Origin: Berberis thunbergii
Lineage: Eukaryota > Streptophyta > Magnoliopsida > Ranunculales > Berberidaceae
Reading direction: 5' to 3'
Assembly: GCA_003290165.1 (NCBI GenBank)
Contig: QNQO01000529.1
Span: 62,001-126,000 of the forward strand
Length of the DNA: 64,000 nt
Positions 1-11,404 of this stretch are shown piece after piece. Both the position numbers and the translations under genes were made by a program. The notes below the pieces were generated by a model that was not told the DNA's origin, did not search any database, and saw nothing but the letters and a program-made list of their open reading frames with translations. How positions within the stretch are numbered: position 1 is the first letter of the stretch; every line of letters starts with the position of its first letter.

Positions 1-270
1 AAGTTCTTATGCTCTCCAACACCTCCCTATCTTGGAAAATGAAAAGGAAATAAAAGAAGAAGAAGAAGGAGGAATATCTTATTTTCTAAAAAATCAGGTC
101 ATGACAATTTGGTATCAGAACCTTTGGTTAGCCTAGGCTAGTTAGAGTCTAAGTGATTTTCGGAATGTGGATATGGGTGAGTAGAAGTTGATTTGAATTT
201 AAGAAGATATGGTCTAGAGAAAGGCTTTATATATATGTGACGAAATTCCTTTGAAGTGTATATATTGTAA
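1..270 (+). mobile_element. Ty3/gypsy LTR end, PBS and leader remnant
   Basis: The first ~107 bases match the 3' part of an LTR that recurs at 34391-34490 and 34815-34930. They end in a TCAGG...TGACA-like terminus. Directly after, at 109-122, is TTGGTATCAGAACC, a good match to a primer-binding site for initiator tRNA-Met. The leader runs to about 237. Then comes GACGAAATTCCTTTGAAG, the kind of sequence that precedes the 3' LTR in plant del/Tekay-type gypsy elements, followed by TGTAACAC, a typical LTR start. The coding region is gone. The element is cut by the left window edge and abuts a Copia fragment on its right. Confidence 0.7.
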
Positions 271-1283
271 CACGCCTGAGTCTTGTATAGTGTGCAACCT
301 TACCCTTTGCCACAACAAGTGAACCTTTGGTAAGCTTCCATGCACCATTACCAAAATAATTAATATGCCCTTGTTTATCTAAAACAAGTCCAGAATCAAG
401 TTCAGGCGAAGATCAGGAACATGAAGTACATCTTTCAAAGTCAACGTTCAATCCGTATTACTCTGGACACACACATCACCTATTCCCACTATTTTAGAGT
501 TGTTAGTGTTTCCCATCTTCACATTGCCAAAATTTGTTGCTCTATAAGTAGTGAAATAGTCTTTCCTTGGGGTTGCATGATAAGATGCACCAGTGTCAAT
601 AATTCATTCACTTCCTTCATTTGCAGCATGCAAACATTCACTTTCGCCATACAAAAAAGCAACGGGTTCATCAGTAACAGCAGCTGTAGCTTATTTACTA
701 TCACCATTCTTCATTTTTCCCTCTTTCAAATCTCTTTTGTAACTATAACATTGTTTTCTGAAATGGCATGGTTTACCACAATAATGACACTTAAAACTTC
801 TATCTCTTGACTTTGATCTTTCTCTTGACTTATCACGGTTCTTATCATAACCATGATATTTCTTATATTTTTCTCTCCTCCTATTTTCAGTCACAAGTGC
901 TTGGGAATGATCAGTATCGGCAGACTTCATTCTAGTCTCTTCATTAAATAAACTAACGGTAACCAACTCCATGGTAAGTTGTCTATTCGGTGCTGAATTA
1001 CTAACTGACACCACCAATGTTTCCCAACTATCTGGTAATGAGCTAAGAAGTATTAGTGCTTGAATTTCATCATCTAACACTATCTTCATGTTGAACAACT
1101 GATTCACCACACTTTGCACCTCATTCAAGTGCTCAACAATGGAACTACCTTCCTTGAATTTCAAGTTCACTAACTTCCTGATCAAGAAGGCCTTGTTTGC
1201 AGCGGTTTTCCTTTCATATAAATTCAAAGAGCATGTGCAGACGTCTTAGCTGGCACGTGATGAAATACCGAATCATCTAACCA
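270..1283 (-). pseudogene. Ty1/Copia gag-protease-pre-integrase fragment
   Basis: On the minus strand the longest open part (1227-691) reads as Copia gag (UBN2 type): NLYERKTAANKAFLIRKLVN near the start, later SSLPDSWE, and a zinc knuckle CHYCGKPCHFRKQC of CX2CX4HX4C form. Downstream, after a frame change, comes the aspartic protease motif IIDTGASYHATP at about 590-560. The codon expected to be Trp before it is TGA, a stop. A gag-pre-integrase stretch follows (LKDVLHVPDLRLN, then GAWKLTKGSLVVAKGK) and ends near 270. Integrase, RT and RNase H are absent, so this is a dead fragment of the TNT1-94 kind. Confidence 0.88.
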
Positions 1284-2398
1284 TTGTCACTATTTTGCTT
1301 CCTTTCGCTACTTGCTCGTTTATTTGGTCGATAGAGAATAAAAATATGTAGAAGAAAAAGATGGAAATAAGGGGGAAATAGAGGTACAACATATTGGAGC
1401 GTTTGAAATCTGGTGAAGGGAAACATTTAGGTCAGGATCCAACATTTATAAGCAAAACTTATAGGCAAACACTATTTGCTTTCTGAATATATTGAAAAGA
1501 TTGAGAAAAAATATTTTGTAATTAAGAGGGAGAGATGAACTATTCACTTAAAATAATCATCTATCGTGGATTTCTTATGTTTTTGCATGGTTTTGTTTTT
1601 CAACCTTGAACATACATCTTTTGTCATTCCCATTCAAATGATTCGTTATAGTACTTATTTCAACTTTGAGCTTTTCATATGTCCATGTGTGGTTTACTTT
1701 CTGAGTATGGATAGAGTTCCCAATCACTACTAATGCAAGTTTTACTTAAAGCATATGCATGATTATTTTAACTGATGAGATGACTCTACTCGCGTTTGAT
1801 TGATAGCAATTGAACGTAGGAGTTTTAAATTATGTAAATGAGTTTTATGTAAGAAGGAAATTTTTCCAAACATACCCTTTAGTGATATATGTAACTTATA
1901 AATTTGCAAATGAAAATTGTTATAAAATAAAGCTTATAGCTTAACAAACATATAAACTTTTAGGGTACAACCAAGAGACATTCATGCCATCATATCCGTG
2001 TTAGACATGTTGGTCACTTTGTTAGATACAGATAAACTCCGCCAGAGCTTCACTTGACATACATAGGTATGGCTTCTATTAAGTCAAGTACAAACAAGTC
2101 AATATATTATCTCTAACAATACGGGTGACTAATGTTAATTTCAACAGTCTAGGTGGAATCTAAATGGTTTTTCGGTTGTCAGTGCTGATAATAAAATTAG
2201 AGAACAGAGAGATCGAGCGTGTTTCATGATGGCCAAACATCATCCTACTTACCATTGCCCAACCAATAAGCAAGTCTGCCTGAAAGTCTCTATTTAGCTG
2301 CCACTTTCCTTCATAGCAGAGACCGGAATAACGACTGGCAAATAACTCAAGTCTCTCGCATGCAAGGAGCTGAGCTGTTGTTGGATGTCATGTTTTGA
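1284..2398. repeat. Duplicated non-coding segment (paralogue 35130-36475)
   Basis: No supported gene. The whole segment is repeated at high similarity at 35130-36475, with indels; copy B has an extra ~150-300 bp around 35630-35980. In copy A it abuts the MULE fragment at 2399. In copy B it abuts the RNase H-like remnant directly. Segment order therefore differs between the two blocks. Confidence 0.85.
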
Positions 2399-2706
2399 CC
2401 CTTGAAGTGAGTGGGCATACACAATACAAGCTTTCATTGAACCGAAACCCTCAATTGCTTCATGATTCGCCTCCCTTGGATGTTATATGGGGTGAAAATC
2501 GCTCAAACACAGGATACCCCAAGGTGATTTGTTGAAAGTTTGGTTCTTGATGAGGTTTTGGAGATAGCCGCAGCAGAGGGAAGCGGCAAAGTGCTAAAGG
2601 AGGTGGAGTGGATTTGGGGTTTAAATTGGTGGTGTCACTTAGTAAGGGCAAATATTGTAATTTCTTTTAAGGTGGTGGTGTCAAAGAGTGAATGTGGTGG
2701 TGTCAA
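2399..2706. mobile_element. Truncated right end of a MULE
   Basis: This matches 32134-32442, the right end of the MULE at 30863-32442, including the terminal inverted repeat that ends GGTGTCAA. The left end is absent here. It contains a minus-strand open stretch (2651-2460) also present in the other copy. I see no known domain in it. Confidence 0.65.
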
Positions 2707-3237
2707 CAACTAATACTTGAAAGTTTATCTTTCTAAGATAAGTTTGTTATTGTCTTGGCAAAACTTGTTGGGTATGTAACTATTTGTATTCAACTCTTCA
2801 ATAGGTGCAATATTGTTTCCCAATCAAGTTTTGTCCAAGTGGTTTGACTTATATCTCTGAGGAGTTTTCTAAAAGAAAATTGCCCCATTGTTGTTAGATT
2901 GTGCACTCCACTAGTCATGCCTTCAAATCGTAAAACGCTGGGCACTTTAAGACTTGAATCTTCTTAAGGCATTCTTGAGCCTTCTTGGATATTCTTGATT
3001 TGAATGGTAATTCCTAAGTCACTCTTCCCAATTCCCATGGTACTTTCTTTATAGATTAGGTTTTACTTGACTTTAAAGTGGTAACCCCAAACCTACCAAA
3101 TTGTATAATCGGAGATATTTTGGTAAGGTTATTAGTAAGGCCTTAGTTCCTTTATTACATTCAAGCGTGTCAGCAAGGCTTGATGTAAATTACTTACTAA
3201 TGATCCTAATTCCATTCAGAAACATCAAATTTATGCA
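2707..3237. repeat. Duplicated non-coding segment with hAT empty site
   Basis: Paralogous to 32443-32509 joined to 33647-34110. At 2779-2786 it has a single ACTATTTG, exactly where copy B carries an 1129-bp hAT flanked by two copies of that octamer. This is an unoccupied target site. No gene seen. Confidence 0.85.
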
Positions 3238-3560
3238 AAAAGTTGCAATGGCATCAGTGAGCAAGGGATCACTACCACATTGTAGTTTCGGAGCGAGTAT
3301 TAGAAATGCAAAAGGTAGTGCTCTAACAGTAGCAGCAGGTTCAGCCCAGTGAACATCTATTATAGTGCTTGAGCTTATCAGCATGGAATTAGGTGTCCAA
3401 ATTAAGACAAATCACAAACCTTCAAAAGATAATCGTGGCATAAGATTCATTAGCTGCAGTTCAGATCATTAAGAAACAAGAATAACCACCTTGGCAAGCA
3501 ATAATGACCAGTAGAAGAATTTGTCATCTAATTCAGGACTTAGTGTGCTTCGACATAGTG
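3238..3560 (+). pseudogene. RNase H-like (RVT_3) remnant, copy A
   Basis: The plus strand reads SFGASIRNAKGSALTVAAGS, and further on a degraded VAVQ-type stretch (LAAVQ). This resembles the RNase H-like domain found in plant non-LTR retrotransposons and related 'ribonuclease H protein' genes. Compared with copy B (36497-36960) it lacks about 137 bp, including the N-terminal MINTDGSLHGGAG motif. Stops interrupt it. It lies downstream of SKP1 on the opposite strand and cannot be functional. Confidence 0.55.
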
Positions 3561-4192
3561 CATATATATAGGGAGAAGCAAGCCGAGCAGCAGACTTAGC
3601 CAGGCTTAATCCTGGTCAAACCTTCAGCGAATTTTCACACACTCCTTTGCAAAAGACCAAAAGAAAATGATTTTTGAGGATGTGAGAGGAAAGAAGTATG
3701 AGAGATTGCAATGTTGTCGGTATATATATTTAAGCATTGGATCGATTGTAAGAGAAATCTGCATATCAATGGAACATTCAAAATCTAACACTCTTAGAGG
3801 TAAAGAACAAGAAATCACTGGATTTTAAATTTATTTATTTATAGATCGACTTATTTCTGCAGTCTAAGCCAAGTATGTTTCCCTGAAAAATTATTCTAAA
3901 TCAAATCATTTTCTGGAGCTCCTCACAAGATTCCAAATCTTGCTGATATTCTCCCCTTCTTTCAAAACTCTCCAATAACAGTGTATTTTCCCAGTTACAG
4001 ATAACCTTTATGCAGGGAAATAGAGAATTCAGAAGCAAATAGCCGAGAATGACTACTCACATTGAAAATAAGCGACAAAACGAGTTCAGTAGAACGAAAG
4101 AAACAACACATAATTACTACTTATTTGATAACCCAATAAGAAATACATAAATAATCTCCTACTAGACTCATGCAGTACTGCAATATATTTAT
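3561..4192. other. 3' flank of SKP1 copy A
   Basis: No gene seen. This is the sequence downstream of SKP1 (minus strand), repeated at 36961-37691. It presumably contains the 3' UTR and polyadenylation region, but no single poly(A) signal stands out. Copy B has ~55 bp at 37126-37190 that are missing here. Confidence 0.6.
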
Positions 4193-4660
4193 TTACTCGA
4201 AGGCCCACTGGTTCTCCTTGAGAATCTCTTCCTCTTCTTCGGGAGTGAAGTCATTCTTGATGTTGAATGTCTTCCGGATCTCCTCTGGAGTTTTTCCCTT
4301 GATCATGTCCGCCACGGTCTGGCAAGTTAGATCCAACAAACTCTTGATGTTCAAATAATTGGCAGCAAGCATAAGATGACACAGGGTAGCCTGATCAACC
4401 TGGACATAATCAGCATCCCACTTCTTGACCTCCTCGCTATCTTCAATCTTAGTTGTGGTGGCCTCAACATGCTTCTTGCAATACTCTATCACCTTAGCCA
4501 AGATCTTGCCCGTAACATTAGGAACTGGAATGAAACTTCCTGTGCAGTCATCCTCAATCATGTTCTTCATAGTCTCTGATTCCATAGCAACAACCTCATC
4601 TACTTCGAAATCCTCCCCATCAGAACTCTTCAAAACAAGTTTCTTTGCCTCTGTAGACAT
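4193..4660 (-). CDS. SKP1: SKP1-like protein, copy A
   Basis: SKP1 is the adaptor of SCF ubiquitin ligases: it links CUL1 to F-box proteins in nucleus and cytosol. The protein is 155 aa, the usual plant SKP1 length. Residues ~5-62 form the Skp1 POZ domain ([16 protein letters not shown]). Residues ~78-153 form the Skp1 dimerisation/F-box-binding domain ([40 protein letters not shown]). It ends in the family signature NQWAFE. I chose [10 protein letters not shown] because it is the standard SKP1 start; an in-frame ATG 25 codons upstream gives an unrelated Cys/Phe-rich extension that is likely 5' UTR. There is no intron. It differs from copy B at four residues (T70A, C94F, M97I, I146V, A to B). 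Copy A carries the less usual residues at 94 and 97, inside the F-box-binding helix region. Confidence 0.95.
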   Translation of the reverse strand: MSTEAKKLVLKSSDGEDFEVDEVVAMESETMKNMIEDDCTGSFIPVPNVTGKILAKVIEYCKKHVEATTTKIEDSEEVKKWDADYVQVDQATLCHLMLAANYLNIKSLLDLTCQTVADMIKGKTPEEIRKTFNIKNDFTPEEEEEILKENQWAFE

Positions 4661-4757
4661 GATGATGACTGCACAGCAAGAACACGCGTCGAACAAAAGC
4701 TCGACGAATGCAGCACAGAACGAAAGCTCACACAAAGTAGGTACGGTGACCAGGCTC

Positions 4758-4765
4758 TATTTAAA
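4758..4765 (-). promoter_or_regulatory. TATA box of SKP1 copy A
   Basis: Minus strand reads TTTAAATA about 98 nt upstream of the SKP1 ATG, which allows a 5' UTR of about 70 nt. It is identical in copy B at 38257-38264. Confidence 0.6.
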
Positions 4766-4890
4766 AGAGTTTGGGGTGATTCCTTGTCCTTGTGGGAAGC
4801 GTTGGTAACGTTTCGTTTGTAGAAACTGTTTCTATTTGTGAATATCTTTTCCCTAGGGAACTATGTTTGCAACTTAAAATTTTTAGTAAT

Positions 4891-6255
4891 TAGGGATGGC
4901 AATCGGGCGGATTGGGGCGGATTTAAGCAAATTCATCCCCGCCCCGCTGAAAATTGCGGGGATTAAAATCCGCCCCGCATATCCGTTTGGTATTATTTTT
5001 CAAAACCGCCTTCGCCCCCAGACGGATTTGCGGATATCCGCCCCGCCCCGATATCCGCATGAAAATTTCTTTCTACAGTATTACCTATTACGATCATTTA
5101 TGCATTAAAAAAAACATACAACAAATATATAAAAAATAAACATACAACAAATTTTAAAAAAAATTCAGATATCTGATTCTGAATCTCTAATATAAACAAA
5201 TTACAAAAAAAAAAAATCTAAAATTTACAACAAATTCGATATAAAATTACAACAAATTACCAAAAAAATCAGATCTGATAGATCGAAATGGAGATGAGAT
5301 GAGATCAGATCTGATGAGATCGAGATCAGATCTGATGAGATCGAGATCGAGATCTGATGAGATCTGAGATCGATATTTGAGGTCGAGATCAGATCTGACG
5401 TCGAGATCAGATATGAGGTCAAGATCTCATCATATCTGATGATATCTGAAATCAGATCTCTGATCTGATCTGATGATCTGATCTCGGATCAGATCTCAGA
5501 TCAGATCCAAGATCAAATTTGATCAGATCTTAGATCTGGATCTAAGATCTTATTGCTAAGATCAGATCAGAAGGATAAGGAGATCTGGAAAAGGAGATCT
5601 GGAGAAGATTTGGAAAAGGAGAAGGAGATCTGGAGAAGGAGAAAGGGCGATCTCTGTGAGAGGGAGATCTCTCTGCGATGGAGGCAGATCTCGCGGTCGA
5701 CGCTGTGTGAGGGAGCTCTCGAGGTCGACGCAGTGTGAGGGAGGCAGGCAGATAGCAGGAAACTTTTAATCTCTCTGCGATGGAGGCAGATCTCGCGAGT
5801 CGCTGTCGCGCTGCGTGAGGGAGGGCGACGTGGTGTGAGGGAGAGCGACGCTGCTCTGAGAGTGAGACGAGAGCTTGTGCTCTCTATGTCTGTGAGAGGG
5901 AGTTGGTGAGGGTGGGGGGAGGAGCATTTGGTGAGGGTGAGGGGAGCGAATGAAATGAAAATGATGAGGGCGAGGGGAGCGTTTGGTGAGGGTGTGAGGT
6001 GTGATTTGTGAGTGATTTGTGAAAAACAGTAAAAGGTTAATCCTTTATATAGGCGAAGGGCTTTTTTGTAAATTTGTTAGTTAAACGGATATCCGCGGGG
6101 CGGATATGGCCAAATCCGTATCTGCCCCGAATAGTGAACGGATATTTTTTGGATACCCGAAACCACCCGAAAACCCATTCAGCCATATCCAAAACCGCCC
6201 CAAACGGATTGGGTGGGGCGGATATCCGTGAAAATCCGCCCCACTACCATCCCTA
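4891..6255. mobile_element. Non-autonomous hAT element, 1365 bp
   Basis: The terminal inverted repeats are TAGGGATGGCAAT at the left and the complement of TAGGGATGGTAG at the right. The 8-bp target-site duplication is TTAGTAAT (4883-4890 and 6256-6263). The paralogous site in copy B (38382-38389) has one TTAGTAAT and no insert, so the insertion came after the segmental duplication, upstream of SKP1. Both subterminal regions are dense in GGATATCCGC/GCGGATAT-type motifs. I see no transposase coding. Confidence 0.92.
5265..5560. repeat. GATC/AGATCT-rich degenerate palindromic array
   Basis: Inside the hAT element there are about 30 GATC tetramers in ~300 bp, mostly as AGATCTGAT or GATGAGATC blocks. 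Many are self-complementary, so the region could fold into many alternative hairpins. No ORF of substance is supported. Confidence 0.75.
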
Positions 6256-6424
6256 TTAGTAATGAGACCGGCCACTTTTTTCTTTTTCCTTTTTTTTTTT
6301 TAAATTAACCCAGAAAATTCTATACTGCCTATTTGGTTCCTATTTTGAAAATCAAAGGAACCATGCAAAACCCACCTCACTCAAATTTACAGTGTTTGGT
6401 GTTGAAGAACAAGTAAACCACCAC

Positions 6425-7113
6425 CAGTGGCGGAGCCATGATTTCATATAGAGGGGGCAATTATAACATATCTTAATTGAGAGCCGAGTAAATTATATAT
6501 GTTATCTATACGTACACAAATTTTCGAGTTTTGAAAAATAAAAAATTTAAGTTATTTATTGATAAAATGATGAGATATCTTTTAAATGCACCAATACGAA
6601 TCTATCTCCATCGACAAATTGCATGTAACTTCTACAACGAATAACTATTCAATTTACATTTGTACCTTAATGTAAAGACTTTAATTTGTTTCTGTATATA
6701 ATAACAAAAATTAGAGGAAATTAAAGATAGTCCAAATAATAGAAAAATCGTTAAATTTGTATGATAGAAGTTAATTTTATATGTAAAACATATACCCAAG
6801 TTGTCCTAAACATCAACAGTTTGAATCTATCTTTATGTTTTGTGTACCGCCCGTCAATTTTGTGGACGACATTCTCTTTAATTTCATTGAAAGCCAATCT
6901 TTTAGAACGAAGGATCAAGATGGTAATCCCAAGTGAGGTTCTGATGACAAGAATGATAGAGATATAATTAGAAGAAATGGTGAACTATGAGGGAGCCTTT
7001 TTTTGAGGGGATAATAATTTGAGGGGATAATAGCAAGTTTAGTTTTCTAAGGGGATAAAATAAAGTATTTCAAGTTTGAGAAGGGCAAAACTTTGCTTAA
7101 TGATAATGGCAAT
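6425..7113. mobile_element. Left part of a hAT element (truncated by gypsy LTR)
   Basis: It begins CAGTGGCGGAGCCATGATTT after ACCACCAC (6417-6424), the same end and TSD octamer as the complete copy at 46382-47290. It runs until the gypsy LTR starts at 7114 and has no right end. Related partial copies lie at 38561-39317 and 44361-44941, all ending at the same gypsy junction. No coding region recognised. Confidence 0.75.
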
Positions 7114-7650
7114 TGATGATACATTAAAATAGACCATCATCATTATCGTACACGTGGCAGAAATCGTCCATCACAAGATTAGGAATCCCAAAACCGGGTC
7201 CGCTCATAAAGCCCAAAGAGGGCAAGACAATTCATAAAAAGCCCAAACAGTGCCCATCAGAAGAAGTCATAACTAAGGTCCAAATCCAGGCCTGAGCGAG
7301 TTCTCTAATAATGAAGAGAAACGTTGCATGAGAAAAAAGTTGTAGAGGGAGTTACGCCTCAACGGGCACGTCTTCATAAAGGAGGAGATTGTTATGAAGA
7401 ACGTTTCCCTCCGTTGTACCTCACATGCTTAAATTGCACAGAGAATTAACCGCGACCATTATATAAGGTAAAGGGAACAATCGACAAAGGTATGCAACTT
7501 CAACTGAGTTTTGTCCAGATTTACTTCCTTCTCCAACAGAGTTGCTACTTAAGCATCGGAGTGCCTTCAGCTACCAAAAAGGTGGTCCATGGCAATTTAA
7601 CATTTGTTTTGCAGGTCAAACTTACAGGAGGATGAGATTTGGAAGCATCA
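7114..7650 (+). repeat. 5' LTR of the Tat element
   Basis: It starts TGATGATACATT and ends GGAAGCATCA, with short inverted ends TGATG/CATCA. A TATATAAGG promoter-like box lies near 7462. It aligns over its length with 21640-22147 and 44942-45468, and its first ~120 bp with 39318-39440. Confidence 0.8.
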
Positions 7651-8760
7651 ATTTAACGTCGTCCGTGAGGAACGACATGTTTCCTTTTTGAAAAAAGAAC
7701 CATAATAACAAAACTCACTAAAATCTGATCAATGAATCAAGAGGCTATCAAAACAAATGGAACACTCGACAGACCCTCAACCCAACAACAATCACAGTAA
7801 ACCTCTTACAAGCGACGCTACATTGCCAGCAGCTCATGATCGAGACCTAGCAATAACCACCGGGCCAATTAAGCTGACGGTCAAAATCCATAGCAGGCAG
7901 TAGCTCAGACAACCTAGACATCTGGCAACGTTGCTATGGACCTTCGGGTAGATTTGCTCATGACCTAGATGAACTACATGATGAAGATGATGAAAATCAC
8001 GAAAGGACCACAGTACCCTTTTCATATCAAATAGATAGAAGCCTGAGAAGACGATAAGGGAATATGTTACTCGTTTCACTAATGAGCTAACAATGATCGA
8101 AGATGCAACAATGACACAACTATCGCCATTTTACTGCCAGACTGAAAAGATGACCCTTTTTATGCTCTCAACCTGGAACCCTCAAATTTAACATGGTGAT
8201 TCTGTTGAAAACTACCCAAAAACACATTTCTCCTGAGGATATGACAGCTATTAGGAAAAATAATGATCACAAAAGGAAAGGTAACTTGAAGAAGGGGAAA
8301 TGAGGGAGGAAAAAAGAAGAGACAATAGACCCCAAGAAGATAGAATTAAGTCAAAAAGGCATCAGACCAATGGGAGGTCCAAATCCAATCAGCAAGAGGT
8401 TGAAAAGCTGCAGTCGACAAGGCCCAGACATGAGTGGGTAACAAGTGTAATGAAAAAGACATACAAACCGTACACAACCTTGAAAACAAGCCGAGCCAAT
8501 ATACTAAAACACATGGCAAAATTGGAGGACGTCAACTGTCCACACAGATTGAGAGGAGACCCGGAAGGGAGAGATAAGGGTAAGTATTGTTCCTTCTGCA
8601 AGGATCACGGGCACGATACCAAAGACTACAATAATCCAAAAATGAAATTGAGCATTGGGTTCAAAGAAGGCGACTCCACGAATTCATCGGAATGCCAGAC
8701 AAGCAGCTCAAAGTAAAAGAAAAGGCAAACATCACTACCGGAGCAAAGAATAGTCCAGGG
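7651..8760 (+). pseudogene. Tat gag remnant, copy A
   Basis: The 5' part of gag is deleted at about 7990 compared with the copies at 39440 and 45700. The 3' part is open at 8300-8716 and ends in the Tat/Ogre gag tail: YTTLKTSRANILKHM, then RDKGKYCSFCKDHGHDTKDY. The latter is a zinc-finger-like motif normally written YCxFHxxHGHDTxDC; here His is replaced by Cys and the last Cys by Tyr. Frameshifts upstream make it non-functional. Gag packages element RNA. Confidence 0.75.
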
Positions 8761-9529
8761 AACTGATATACGCCCTACACTGCATAGTCGGAGGGAGCAA
8801 AACAATCAACCAAACTGAATAAGAAAACATGAACACCTCCCACTTGATCTGATCTATACCGAAACAAGAACATTTAAGCCCTCAAACGAAACCAGACAAA
8901 TTAATATACCAATTTACGGCAAAGAACATCGAGAAGTTAGCATTCCAAACAGAGACCAAACAACTAACACAGTTCAAAGATCCTATTGATAGATGCAAGC
9001 TTAACCCGTATTACTAACGACGAAATTGTCGATGACATATTCAATTTGACCTTGGCATTTTGGTGCTGATGTGATCATGATTGGACAATTTGGCGCTGAT
9101 GTGAGCATGATTGGGCAATTCAACACTGCTCAGTTATCAAATTAGGAAGCATCCCGATTCCATTAGCTACAATAACATATTCAACGAACGACGAGATGCA
9201 ACAAACAATTTAAACCAATAGCAAAACCGACAGCTTGAATACATACTACAAGACGATGCGGAACAAAGAAACAAGGACGTAACCCTCTAACAACACAAGG
9301 ATCAACATCAATCAAGCAAAGGTCACAAGGCTGAAACAAACCACTCTACAACCTAGTGTCACCTTTTGGAAAATAACAACCACTGGGGTTTATCAAAATA
9401 CCTGAAAGGGGAATATCAATAAAACTACAAGTTCAAAATCCCCATCTTGTGCCCGACAAAAAAATCAAGGCATCAAAGCTCGATAATATGGAGCAATCGG
9501 CATATCAAGCCAAAAAGAATCAGGACACA
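8761..9529 (+). other. Degenerate Tat internal sequence
   Basis: No open frame. Traces such as ELIYALHCIVGGSKTINQTE follow gag where the protease would start, but stops are frequent. Copy B (40761-41540) is collinear, so decay or loss of pol predates the duplication. Confidence 0.5.
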
Positions 9530-10330
9530 AGTATGATATATACAATAAACTTCTGGTCTAATCAACCACGAAGTAAAAAGTTTGACGAACGAGCCAACTT
9601 ACTCATAAAAACATTGGGTCGACTAATACGTCGAACCAACAAAGTAAAAGTTTAAAGAAAGAATCAACTTACTAAAATAAAAACTTCGGATTAACTAATG
9701 TGTCGAACCAACGAATTAAAAGTTGGACGAACGAGCCAACTTATTCACAAAAAATTTGGGTTGACTAATGCGTCGAACCAACGAAGTAAAAGTTGGAAGA
9801 ACGAGTCAACTTATTCACAAAAAATTTGGATCGACTATACGTCAAACCAACAAAGTAAAAGTTGGGACGAAATAGCCACTTACTCATAAAAAATTCAGGT
9901 CGACTGATACGTTGAACCAACGAAGTAAATGTTGGACGAACGAATCAACTTACTCATAAAAACTTCGGGTCGACTAATACATTGAACCGGCAAAGTAAAT
10001 GTTGGATGAACGAGTCAAATTACTAAAATGAAAACTTCGGGTCGACTAACACGTCAGACTAATGAAGCAAAAGTTGGGATGAAATAATAAACTTACTCAT
10101 AAAAAACTTTGAATCGACTGATACATTGAACCAACGAAGTAACAATTGGATAAACGAGTCAAAATACATGTAAACAACTCCGGCTCGACTGATACGTTGG
10201 ACCAACGAAATAAAAATGGGGACGAAAGAGCCAACTTAAACACTTCGAGTTGACTAAAGATGTCGAACCAACGAAGTAAAAGTCAAGACGAAATAGTCAA
10301 CTTGCTCAAATAAGTTTCGAGTCAATTGGC
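9530..10330 (+). repeat. ~70-76-bp tandem repeat array in Tat 3' region, copy A
   Basis: About 10-11 imperfect units built around TCGAACCAACGAAGTAAAAG, then TTGG(A)CGAACGAGTCAACTTACTCA, then AAAACTTCGGGTCGACTAAT. Units have diverged by substitutions and small indels. The same array occurs in copy B at about 41540-42320. Tandem repeats in this position are typical of Tat/Ogre elements. Confidence 0.9.
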
Positions 10331-10803
10331 ACGATAGAACGAACAAATAAAGTCAACCTATTTCGGTCAACCAACACGTCAATTCAACGAGGCAACAACA
10401 AACATGTCAATTAATTCAGCCCTATACATCATATCAAGAAATTCATACATGATTCAAAATGTAGCTGTCAAGTCCCCTAGCCGATCAAACAGTCGAACCG
10501 GAAAGCAAAAGCTGGAGATACGTAGTACAACTTATTTCAACAACTACGACGAACCTAAAAGTAAAAAGGTATGAATCAATTCACATGCTACGTCACATGC
10601 AATGATTCAACACACACAACCCAAGACAAATAAAGACTACGATGGAAAAACATGCAAACAAGAATACCAAAAAGGAAAGTTATTGTCATTGGTAAAACCA
10701 TTCTATTACATTCGGGGAAGAAGGTAAAGAAGTGGGAGATAAAATGGAGGCAATCACAACATCATTGGCGACATCATCTGATGGACAAAAGGCAGCCGCA
10801 TCA

Positions 10804-11404
10804 CTATAGCAGGAGCTCTCTCTTCGAAATGAGAAGAAAGCTATGGTTCTTCGACCATTGGATCACTCGAAGAGCCCAAAACACCATTTTCATTGTCTTC
10901 ATCTTCGAATGCTTGATCAACCAAGTGACAATACTCGGATAAATCAACCCCAAGGCCCTTGATATAGTCAAAAAGCTCAATCCACCCATCAACAACTCAC
11001 TTCCAATCTGTCGCCTCCTTGATTCGAAGCCTGTCCTTAACGGCAACAAGTTCGTTCATAGGCACAATAAGTCGTCCCTCAGCGGTGGTAAACATCTCGG
11101 AAATATCTGCCTTGACATTGTTGAGAACAACTATTAACTTTTGCACCCGTTTCTCGGCAACATTGTGGTTAATGGACTGCTCGACCACGTGCAACCTCAT
11201 CATGAGTTGACTTCTTGGCGAACAACTCCCTCTCCTCGTCATGCAAACGGCATATACCCCATCCAATCGGTCCTCAAAGACTCAAGATCAATTGCAGACT
11301 TATCCGCATACCCTCAACCTCAATCAACGAACCCCGAGCAACCCCAGTTATTTTCTCCTATTCCGTGCATCATACTTTCAACACATCGAATAGATAAAGA
11401 ACGT
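10804..11404 (-). pseudogene. Tat antisense ORF, C-terminal part, copy A
   Basis: The minus strand carries broken frames matching the longer frame of copy B (43217-42807). Shared blocks include SINHNVAEKRVQKL, KADISEMFTT, EGRLIVPMNE and KEATDWK, an acidic, probably coiled-coil region. Tat-lineage elements are known to carry an ORF opposite to gag-pol near the 3' LTR; its function is not established. CACTA-1 cuts it at 11405. Its upstream half continues at 19641-21340. Confidence 0.6.

Noticed and set aside
4661..4735. In-frame upstream ATG extending SKP1 by 25 codons (both copies)
   Set aside because: The extension is Cys/Phe-rich and unrelated to any SKP1 N-terminus, and it sits within the expected 5' UTR just below the TATA box.
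4376..4808. Plus-strand ORFs over SKP1 (also 37875-38286)
   Set aside because: They are shadows of the minus-strand SKP1 gene and exist in both copies only because SKP1 is conserved.
9530..10330. CRISPR-like or satellite array
   Set aside because: Units are imperfect, adjacent without unique spacers and lie inside a gypsy element in a plant genome.
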